NCBI GenBank assembly: GCA_033721955.1
Contig: JAWVZY010000031.1
Span: forward strand, 1-8,597
Origin: JAWVZY01 sp033721955
Lineage (GTDB): Bacteria > Patescibacteriota > Minisyncoccia > Spechtbacterales > 2-12-FULL-38-22
Direction of reading: 5' to 3'
Length of the DNA stretch: 8,597 nt
Below the pieces are notes generated by a model. The model made no database searches. It worked only from the letters and a program-made list of their open reading frames with translations, and had not been told where the DNA came from. This document shows positions 1 through 5,714 of the stretch, piece by piece. The position numbers and the translations under genes are program-made. Every line of letters starts with the position of its first letter. Within the stretch, counting starts at the first letter, position 1.

Positions 1-508
1 CTGTATAAATATCTTTTAAAAACACGCCGGGAATATCAAGTGCCTCCACCGCTTTATAATCAGTTTCCCTAAAGCTTATAAGCTGGCTGGTTAGGGCTTG
101 TTTATCTTTAATTCCCGCATAGCCAATGCGCTTTCTCTCCACATTAAGCTCTTTAGACATATCATCTACAATCTCAAAGGTAGAGCGGCCTGCTTTTACC
201 AATGTAGCGTATACTGTAGCGTCTTCTTCGCTAAGTTCGACTCCTTCTTTTCTTTTTGAACCCCTATCAACTGTGCGCAGGGTTTTATCTTTAGCTACCT
301 CCTCCACCACAAAGTCCTGAGGCCATAATTTTAAATAGGCCTTTGGCCTTGCGCTCTTAAAAACATCCTCGATCCCTATACTCTTAAGAACTTCGTCACT
401 CTCTACAAAGGGCTCGCCAAACTCAAAAAGCTCCGGATGCTTTTTCTTTTCAGAGTTTAAAAACTCGAGTTCTTTTCTTTTTTGAGGTGAAAGATGTATA
501 TTGGCCAT
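1..508 (-). CDS. truD: tRNA pseudouridine(13) synthase TruD, N-terminal part (runs off the left edge)
   Basis: The open frame runs from ATG at 508 to the window edge: 169 residues without a stop. TruD isomerises uridine 13 of tRNA(Glu) and related tRNAs to pseudouridine. Two family signatures are visible: DFVVEE at residues 65-70 and YAGIKDKQALTSQ at 130-142, where Asp135 corresponds to the catalytic Asp of TruD. About 60 residues precede the DFVVEE motif, a longer N-terminus than in E. coli TruD and more like archaeal/PUS7-type relatives (family knowledge; alignment not run). No SD lies upstream; a -10-like box ends about 9 nt before the ATG, so a leaderless mRNA is likely. It is divergent from the 707-1885 gene. 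The C-terminal half, including the TRUD insertion domain, lies outside the window. Confidence 0.93.
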   Translation of the reverse strand, partial: MANIHLSPQKRKELEFLNSEKKKHPELFEFGEPFVESDEVLKSIGIEDVFKSARPKAYLKLWPQDFVVEEVAKDKTLRTVDRGSKRKEGVELSEEDATVYATLVKAGRSTFEIVDDMSKELNVERKRIGYAGIKDKQALTSQLISFRETDYKAVEALDIPGVFLKDIYT

Positions 509-516
509 CAGCTATT

Positions 517-545
517 AATGTATCATTGATAGATTACCGCATCAA
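517..545 (-). promoter_or_regulatory. Putative truD promoter (leaderless start)
   Basis: On the minus strand, TTGATG (545-540), a 17-nt spacer and TACATT (522-517) preceded by TGA (an extended -10) place the transcription start at about 510-511, only 2-3 nt before the truD ATG. Both hexamers match the sigma-70 consensus at 4 of 6 positions, so this is plausible rather than certain. An inverted pair ATTGAT (525-530) / ATCAAT (541-546) overlaps it. Confidence 0.45.
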
Positions 546-569
546 TATACAAAGTATAAAATCTTCACA

Positions 570-598
570 TTGACAAATACCTTACAATATGCTAAAAT
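570..598 (+). promoter_or_regulatory. Near-consensus sigma-70 promoter of the unknown gene
   Basis: TTGACA (570-575, perfect -35), a 17-nt spacer and TAAAAT (593-598, 5 of 6), with TGC directly before the -10 (extended -10). This is the best promoter in the window. It predicts a transcription start near 605, which rules out the in-frame ATG at 599 as a start codon and supports the ATG at 707. Confidence 0.8.
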
Positions 599-604
599 AT
601 GCCT

Positions 605-706
605 AATTCTGATAAAGTGCGTGGAAAATGTATAAATGTTTCTTACTTTATTAGAACGTACCAAAACAAGCAATGGCCTGAAAAGGCCAGAAAGGAGTGT
701 CAAAAG
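605..706 (+). promoter_or_regulatory. Structured ~100-nt 5' leader with GNRA hairpin and strong SD
   Basis: Between the predicted start of transcription and the ATG at 707 lies a leader with a perfect 6-bp stem TGGCCT (674-679) / AGGCCA (684-689) closed by a GAAA tetraloop. It is followed after one base by AAAGGAG (691-697), 9 nt before the ATG. Further upstream GATAAAGT (611-618) can pair with ACTTTATT (645-652), an AU-rich and weaker stem. The hairpin is too short and lacks a U-run, so it is not a terminator. It may stabilise the mRNA or keep the SD accessible (inference). Confidence 0.6.
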
Positions 707-1885
707 ATGGCACGTAAGAGAAAAAAGACCGTAGAGCAACTGCGAAGAGAGGCTCGGGATAAGGCAGCTCAGAAGCAGCGCTACGGCCACGATGCCGGCA
801 GTGACGATGAGCCAAACAGGCATCAGCTCAAGAGCGAGATCACCGATCTCGTGCACGAGCTTGTCTCCAATGGTGACCGCAAAACAGAGCGGGCGCTAAA
901 GACCGAGATGGCTGCTCGAGTAAGAAAGCTGGATGACGGCGATAGGTTTAACCAGGGCACATACCTGGCTAACCAAGTCGTTTCCGGCGCACTCGATATC
1001 CAGGGTCTTTACCACTACTCCAGAGTGGTGGAAGACGTCATCAATGACGAAACGCGCGAAATGGCCGATGGAAGCAACAAATGGAGCAAGCTTGGGTTGT
1101 CTTCGAACATCAGACGCATCAATGACGTGCTTGGCAAGGCAGGGAAAGTCGCCCGCTTGCAAGGCGACGCCCTGAGCGAGGTAGTTGAAGAACTCGGCTT
1201 TGCTGAGCTCAATGTTGACCTCGCTGAAGAAGGCGGGAAGGATAAAACCTTCTACATCTTCTTCCCTGGAGATGACGGCAGCTTTGCCGAACGCGTGAAT
1301 AAGCGTGTTTCTGAAGCAGCTGAACACTTCCAGACTGAAGCCAAGAAGGCCATCAAGACAGCCGAGGAATCAGAGAATGAAGATTCCTGGGGCGAGCTCT
1401 GGGACAAGGCCGACTCACAGATCGCGTCTGCCTGGGCCATGCTCACTTACCTGACTTCCGACTCCAAGAGCGGAAAGAAGGGAAAGAGCGAAGCCAGGAA
1501 GACGATCCTTGCCCTGACTGAAAACGCTGATCCCGACCTTGCTTTTGCAATGGTTACCGATCTCATGAGAGATCGGTACTCCTCTGAGGAAGAGTGGGAA
1601 GCAGCGAAGGAAGCAGCCTTCGAGGTTGCAGGCAGCGACAGTCGACTTCGCAGTAAGGTCAACAAGCTTGTTGCAGGTCGAAAGAAGGCTCAGGCCCGAA
1701 GAAAAGCTCGTCGTGAGGCTAGGAACGCAGAAGCCGACTCTGAAGACACCGAGGTCGAAGAGACCGAGGTCTCTGAAGACCTTCAGGCCGATCTTGAAAA
1801 GGCCAAGGCAGCCACTGAGGCGGCTGAGGCCGAGCGCGCCAAGCGCATTGAGAAGGCCAAGGAGGCCGAAGCCGAAGAAGAGTAA
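707..1885 (+). CDS. Unknown 392-aa highly charged helical protein, probably abundant
   Basis: I do not recognise this family. The start is ATG 707, 9 nt after GGAG; the upstream in-frame ATG at 599 precedes the predicted transcription start. The protein has no cysteine, no signal peptide and no membrane segment. Order: a basic N-terminus (residues 2-24, MARKRKK...), a mixed helical middle (about 38-320) with a short hydrophobic/aromatic strand-like patch TFYIFFPGDD at 181-190 and five Trp, an Arg/Lys-rich stretch (325-339), an acidic stretch (341-362), and an Ala/Glu/Lys coiled-coil-like tail to 392. Ile codons are nine ATC, one ATT and no ATA, and the gene is visibly GC-richer than its neighbours, unlike ftsH, which uses ATA freely. 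With the strong promoter, SD and terminator this suggests high expression, or else recent acquisition. It is monocistronic. A nucleic-acid-binding or structural role is only a guess from the charge pattern. Confidence 0.88.
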   Translation: MARKRKKTVEQLRREARDKAAQKQRYGHDAGSDDEPNRHQLKSEITDLVHELVSNGDRKTERALKTEMAARVRKLDDGDRFNQGTYLANQVVSGALDIQGLYHYSRVVEDVINDETREMADGSNKWSKLGLSSNIRRINDVLGKAGKVARLQGDALSEVVEELGFAELNVDLAEEGGKDKTFYIFFPGDDGSFAERVNKRVSEAAEHFQTEAKKAIKTAEESENEDSWGELWDKADSQIASAWAMLTYLTSDSKSGKKGKSEARKTILALTENADPDLAFAMVTDLMRDRYSSEEEWEAAKEAAFEVAGSDSRLRSKVNKLVAGRKKAQARRKARREARNAEADSEDTEVEETEVSEDLQADLEKAKAATEAAEAERAKRIEKAKEAEAEEE

Positions 1886-1904
1886 CCCCTCAACACAGTA
1901 CCAA

Positions 1905-1959
1905 AACCCCGAAGCAAGTGAGAGCTTAACTCTCACTTGCTTCCAGGGGTTCTTTTTTT
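1905..1959 (+). terminator. Very strong intrinsic terminator
   Basis: A perfect 14-bp stem (1911-1924 with 1930-1943, loop CTTAA) is extended by AACCCC (1905-1910) pairing with GGGGTT (1946-1951) across a 2-nt bulge. A run of seven T follows (1953-1959). It ends the 707-1885 transcript and insulates ftsH. Confidence 0.95.
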
Positions 1960-2012
1960 GCCTAAAATTTATAAACCTGTCTTGTTCTAAAGAAATTGAA
2001 TATACTGATAAA

Positions 2013-2042
2013 TTGTGATATAGTCATAATTCGTGGTATACT
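2013..2042 (+). promoter_or_regulatory. Putative ftsH promoter
   Basis: TTGTGA (2013-2018), an 18-nt spacer and TATACT (2037-2042), with TGG directly before it (extended -10). The start of transcription should fall near 2049, giving a ~23-nt leader before the ftsH ATG. That leader (A/T-rich) has no SD. Confidence 0.6.
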
Positions 2043-2071
2043 AATAAAAAGTAAATAAATAATACACATAT

Positions 2072-3892
2072 ATGAAAGGCCTAACCAAAAATATACTTAT
2101 AACCCTGCTTGTTTTCGCGCTTATAGCATCGTTTGCATCGCTCTTTTACTCTCCTCTTGAAGAACCAGAAGAAGTTTCTTTAAGTACTGTAGCTACAGAA
2201 ATTAAAGAAAGTAATGTAGAGAGTGTTGAAGTTTCAGGTAATGAGCTTACAGTAACTCTGAAAGATGGCGGAAAACAAATAACAAGAAAGGAGCCCGAAG
2301 CCGCCCTCTCAGAAACTCTGCGCAACTTTGGTGTAAGTGAAGAACAAATAGCTGCCGCCAATATCCAAGCCAAAGGTGAAAGCGGTTTCTTGTTCTGGTT
2401 TGGGGTTTTAGTGCCTTTTGTACTACCCTTCCTGATAGTGGGGGCATTTTTGTGGTTTATGATGCGGGGAGCACAAAGAGGAGCTAACCAGGCCTTTAAT
2501 TTCGGAAAGGCAAAAGCAAAGCTTTTTGGCGGAATGCAGGGTAAAAAGCAAAATATTACCTTCAAAGATGTAGCTGATGAAAAAGAGGCAAAAGAAGAAC
2601 TGATGGAAATAGTTGAATTTTTAAAAACTCCTCAAAGATTCCTAAAAATGGGAGCGCGCATACCAAAAGGCGTTATGCTTATGGGCCCTCCCGGGACAGG
2701 AAAAACACTTCTCGCACGCGCTATTAGCGGTGAGGCAGGAGTACCGTTTTATTCAATAAGCGGCTCTGAATTTGTTGAAATGTTTGTTGGGGTTGGTGCA
2801 AGCCGTGTGCGCGACCTATTTGAAACAGCTAAAAAGTCTTCTCCGGCGCTAATTTTTATAGATGAAATAGATGCTGTAGGCCGCCTTAGGGGAGCAGGCC
2901 TTGGGGGCGGAAATGATGAACGCGAACAAACGCTTAATCAGATACTTTCTGAAATGGACGGATTTGAACAAGATACAAATGTAATAGTAATAGCTGCAAC
3001 CAACCGCCCAGATGTGCTTGATCCGGCACTTCTGCGCCCCGGCAGGTTTGACCGCAGAATAATTATTGACCTTCCCGACATCAAAGCGCGAGAGGCAATA
3101 TTAAAAATACACTCAAAAGGCAAACCGCTTGCAGAAAATGTTAACTTAAGAGAGCTTGCCACCAGAACTCCCGGATTCAGTGGAGCCGATCTTGCAAACC
3201 TTATGAACGAAGGGGCAATATTTGCCGCACGCCGAAAGCAAAAAAAGGTTAAACAACAAGACCTTTATGATGCAGTTGAAAAAGTTATTTTAGGACCCGA
3301 GAGAAAGTCCAAAGTATATTCTGAAGATGACAGAAAAACTGCCGCCTACCACGAAGCGGGGCATGCAGTTGTAGCAAATTCCCTGCCTGAGAGCGACCCT
3401 GTACACAAGGTGTCTATTATCTCAAGGGGTCGTGCAGGCGGATACACAATGAAGGTACCTGATGAAGAAAAAAGCTTTAAGACCAAAAAGCAGTTTGAAG
3501 CCGAACTTGCTGTCTTGCTTGGCGGCTATACTGCCGAAAAAATGATGTTCCAAGATATCTCTACAGGCGCTTCAAATGACCTGCAAAAAGCAAGCGAACT
3601 GGCACGGCGCCTTGTTACAAGATATGGCATGAGTACACTTGGCCCTGTTGTTTATGGAGATAGCGATGAGATGGTGTTTTTGGGTAAAGAACTTGCAGAA
3701 AAAAGAAATTACTCAGAAGAAGTTGCATCGAAAATAGATAAGGAAATTTCCAAATTCATTAAAAAAGCTCAAACCACAGCAAAACAAACTCTTACCAAAA
3801 ATAAAAAGAAGATGGAGAAGCTTGCTAAGCACCTTATAGAAAATGAAACTATAGAGAGAAAAGAATTTGATAAGCTTATGGCTGCTGCTTAA
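2072..3892 (+). CDS. ftsH: ATP-dependent zinc metalloprotease FtsH
   Basis: This is a membrane-anchored AAA+ protease that extracts and degrades misfolded membrane proteins and selected cytosolic regulators as a hexamer. It has 606 residues, slightly shorter than E. coli FtsH. Order: membrane segment 1 (about 8-26), an extracytoplasmic domain (27-104), membrane segment 2 (about 105-131), the AAA+ module with Walker A GPPGTGKT (205-212), pore loop FVG (238-240), Walker B IFIDEID (261-267) and the second region of homology with arginine fingers in RPGRFDR (322-328). The peptidase domain has zinc site HEAGH (427-431) and a third ligand, Asp503, in STGASNDLQ. All key residues are present, so it should be active. 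The start ATG 2072 gives a proper N-terminal anchor but has no SD. It has its own promoter and terminator and is convergent with the RNase J-like gene. Confidence 0.98.
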   Translation: MKGLTKNILITLLVFALIASFASLFYSPLEEPEEVSLSTVATEIKESNVESVEVSGNELTVTLKDGGKQITRKEPEAALSETLRNFGVSEEQIAAANIQAKGESGFLFWFGVLVPFVLPFLIVGAFLWFMMRGAQRGANQAFNFGKAKAKLFGGMQGKKQNITFKDVADEKEAKEELMEIVEFLKTPQRFLKMGARIPKGVMLMGPPGTGKTLLARAISGEAGVPFYSISGSEFVEMFVGVGASRVRDLFETAKKSSPALIFIDEIDAVGRLRGAGLGGGNDEREQTLNQILSEMDGFEQDTNVIVIAATNRPDVLDPALLRPGRFDRRIIIDLPDIKAREAILKIHSKGKPLAENVNLRELATRTPGFSGADLANLMNEGAIFAARRKQKKVKQQDLYDAVEKVILGPERKSKVYSEDDRKTAAYHEAGHAVVANSLPESDPVHKVSIISRGRAGGYTMKVPDEEKSFKTKKQFEAELAVLLGGYTAEKMMFQDISTGASNDLQKASELARRLVTRYGMSTLGPVVYGDSDEMVFLGKELAEKRNYSEEVASKIDKEISKFIKKAQTTAKQTLTKNKKKMEKLAKHLIENETIERKEFDKLMAAA

Positions 3893-3910
3893 ATTAAACT
3901 TCTCAACTAT

Positions 3911-3943
3911 AAAAACACGAAGGGAAATACCTTCGTGTTTTTT
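3911..3943 (+). terminator. ftsH intrinsic terminator
   Basis: The stem AACACGAAGG / CCTTCGTGTT is extended by flanking A/T pairs (3911-3923 with 3930-3942, loop GAAATA), with a run of six T at 3938-3943. It lies 18 nt after the ftsH stop. Confidence 0.92.
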
Positions 3944-3951
3944 GTTTAAAT

Positions 3952-3981
3952 AAAAAAGCCCTTCGAAACTAATCGAAGGGC
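3952..3981 (-). terminator. Intrinsic terminator of the RNase J-like gene
   Basis: A perfect 9-bp stem GCCCTTCGA (3958-3966) / TCGAAGGGC (3973-3981) with a 6-nt loop. On the minus strand it is followed by six T (A-run at 3952-3957). It sits back to back with the ftsH terminator, so the two convergent genes are insulated from each other by about 70 bp. Confidence 0.92.
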
Positions 3982-3998
3982 GTTTATGGGGTGCTATG

Positions 3999-5549
3999 TT
4001 AGAGAATCACTATCTCTTCTTTGTCTGCGGGAAGAAGTACATCCTCGGGATTTTCCATCATGTCTGCCATAAGAGCTCTGTGGCTCAAGGGCGCATGAAT
4101 GGGCATAAGCTTTTTAGGATTCAACCTATCTACTATTTCCTGCAGGTCATCTCTAGGAGCATGGCCTGAAATATGAAGTTCTTCAAACGCCATATTCTCT
4201 CCCCCGGCTTCACGCGCCCATTGAGGTGCGTTGCCATCGTGGTCGAGAGGATAGTAAATAGTGCAGCCAATATCCCGCAATTTCTTCAAGATATTGGTAA
4301 CAGGTTGCTCATTTCCGGGAATAGTGCGTGCCGCAAAGACCACAATATCATCCGAGGTTAAATAGATGTCTTCCATTTCCTCGTTATATTCGTCGTCTAA
4401 CAAGCGGCTAAGCGCGCTGAGCGGTTCTCCTTGACTGCCTGTGGCAAAGATAATCGCGTTATCTGCAACCTCAGGCCCTCTGCCATAAGAATACCTTCTC
4501 CAGCTTCCCGGGTTGAAGTCGGCATCGTCAGAAAGCGGCCAGTACTGATGACCCCACTTGAGGTTATCCTGCATACTGCCACCATGAACCACAACCTGGC
4601 GTTCATCTCCTCTGCGCCCGAATGTTCTGAGAAATTCCAGAATCTTGGGCTGAGAAGAGAACATGGTACCAATAATTCTTTGGCTAGGATGCCTGTCGGC
4701 AAGATCCAAAAAGTTTTGTATCGCTACCTCCTCTGGCTTACCTGTGCCCTGCTTATCGGCACCTGTGGCATCCAGCATTAGCAGATCAACGTTTTGTAAA
4801 CGCGGATCAGCTATTCGCTGTACAAAATCAACCGTCTCACTCTGGTTGGCGCCATGAAAGCGCAAATCGCCTGAGTAAATAATTGATTTACCACCGGCCT
4901 CTATAAGGATGGCGAATGAATCCGCAACGCTATGGTTTACCTTGAAAAAGTGAAATACGACATCACTCTCAAGAATTTCCACGTCATCAGCGTTATACCA
5001 GAAGCCATCCTCAATGCGGAAGACCCAGGTCTCGCCATCTTCATATTCTTCAATGAAATCATTGAAGATCTTGAATTTGGGATGAGAGGCAACTGTGTAC
5101 TCTCTCTCCAGGCGCGGAGGCTCTGCTGTCAGATCCTTATACTCTCTTGCCTGCTGCATGCGCGCTCCGTAGGGGGGCATAATTATCTCAGGAAGCAGGT
5201 CTCCCCACTTATCTGATTTCATTGCATGCTCAACAAGTTTGTTGATAGCGCCATCATGATCACGATGCGCATGACTTATCACTATAGCTTCCAAATGGTC
5301 AACCTCATCCTCAATTATCTCAAAATCAGGGACGTGTTCCCAATCGAGAACCGACCGATTTTCATCCTCATCCCATTCGGGAATCTCCTGTCCGCAATCA
5401 AGGCAGAAGCCAACTGTGTAGGTGGTGCCATCTTCAAATTCGTACTCTACCTTAAGTAAGTAACAATTCTTACATCCTATATGAGAAAGTCCTTCCCCAA
5501 TGCTTATGATGCTAATTTCAATAATCCTGGCTTTGCCTTTGCTAGCCAT
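3999..5549 (-). CDS. RNase J-like metallo-beta-lactamase/beta-CASP ribonuclease with two CxxC motifs
   Basis: A probable zinc-dependent RNase of the RNase J group (mRNA decay/5' processing), 516 aa from ATG 5549, which has GGAG 6 nt upstream. Metallo-beta-lactamase motifs: Asp51 (motif 1, in FCLDCG), HAHRDH (93-98), His206 (NHSVADS), Asp228 (YSGDLR). RNase J/beta-CASP motifs: LDATGAD (259-265), ATGSQGEP (369-376), ARTIPGNE (407-414), SGHAPRDD (461-468) and His485 (PIHAP). Oddities: cysteines 26, 29, 49 and 52 form two CxxC pairs flanking the active-site strand, and the RNase J C-terminal dimerisation-type domain is absent, the protein ending just after the final metallo-beta-lactamase strands. 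Other functions for this superfamily are possible, but the GSQGEP and RTIPGNE signatures favour RNase J. The start at 5615 is rejected because its extra 22 codons lie inside the leader inverted repeat. Confidence 0.9.
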   Translation of the reverse strand: MASKGKARIIEISIISIGEGLSHIGCKNCYLLKVEYEFEDGTTYTVGFCLDCGQEIPEWDEDENRSVLDWEHVPDFEIIEDEVDHLEAIVISHAHRDHDGAINKLVEHAMKSDKWGDLLPEIIMPPYGARMQQAREYKDLTAEPPRLEREYTVASHPKFKIFNDFIEEYEDGETWVFRIEDGFWYNADDVEILESDVVFHFFKVNHSVADSFAILIEAGGKSIIYSGDLRFHGANQSETVDFVQRIADPRLQNVDLLMLDATGADKQGTGKPEEVAIQNFLDLADRHPSQRIIGTMFSSQPKILEFLRTFGRRGDERQVVVHGGSMQDNLKWGHQYWPLSDDADFNPGSWRRYSYGRGPEVADNAIIFATGSQGEPLSALSRLLDDEYNEEMEDIYLTSDDIVVFAARTIPGNEQPVTNILKKLRDIGCTIYYPLDHDGNAPQWAREAGGENMAFEELHISGHAPRDDLQEIVDRLNPKKLMPIHAPLSHRALMADMMENPEDVLLPADKEEIVIL

Positions 5550-5641
5550 TTCTATCTCCTTTCTTGCTATACAGCCGTAAATCCCCGCAAAGAAACTTGC
5601 GGCTGTATAGCACATGCTTTAAAAGAACAGTGCTTAATTTA
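5550..5641 (-). promoter_or_regulatory. Structured 5' leader of the RNase J-like gene
   Basis: The predicted ~92-nt leader contains a perfect 12-bp inverted repeat, GCTATACAGCCG (5566-5577) / CGGCTGTATAGC (5600-5611), enclosing 22 nt. Inside, CCGCAA (5585-5590) can pair with TTGCGG (5597-5602), sharing three bases with the outer stem, so two pairing registers are possible. The stem ends next to AAGAAAGGAG, the SD of the gene (GGAG 5559-5556). No U-run follows, so it is not a terminator. Control of RNase J-like gene expression by its own leader is inference. Confidence 0.65.
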
Positions 5642-5647
5642 CGCTAA

Positions 5648-5676
5648 ATAATAACACAGATAAATAAAAAAAGCAA
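5648..5676 (-). promoter_or_regulatory. Putative promoter of the RNase J-like gene
   Basis: On the minus strand, TTGCTT (5676-5671), a 17-nt spacer and TATTAT (5653-5648) preceded by TGT (extended -10), with transcription starting near 5641. The -35 box is the 3' arm and first Ts of the upstream gene's terminator. Confidence 0.55.
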
Positions 5677-5688
5677 GATGACCTTGCT
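5666..5688 (-). terminator. Intrinsic terminator of the trpS/3D-domain transcript
   Basis: On the minus strand, AGCAAG / CTTGCT (plus-strand arms 5672-5677 and 5683-5688, 5-nt loop) is followed by seven T (A-run 5666-5672). It lies about 27 nt after the stop of the 3D-domain gene. The stem is short, but the U-run is good. Confidence 0.75.
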
Positions 5689-5714
5689 CTCTATAACTCC
5701 GCGGAAGATAACCG

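Noticed and set aside
599..706. Upstream in-frame ATG giving a 428-aa version of the unknown protein
   Set aside because: It lies before the predicted transcription start (~605) and has no SD, whereas ATG 707 has AAAGGAG at good spacing; the extra 36 codons overlap the leader hairpin.
1415..1936. Long minus-strand open frame opposite the unknown gene (also others opposite ftsH and the RNase J-like gene)
   Set aside because: These are antisense shadows of strongly supported genes, with no start signals and low-complexity translations caused by the coding bias of the real strand.
1905..1959. Large inverted repeat considered as a mobile-element end or attachment site
   Set aside because: A following T-run and its position after a stop codon make it a standard intrinsic terminator; no transposase or repeat partner is present.
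5550..5615. 22-residue N-terminal extension of the RNase J-like protein
   Set aside because: The extension is encoded by the leader inverted repeat and has no SD; ATG 5549 has a strong SD.
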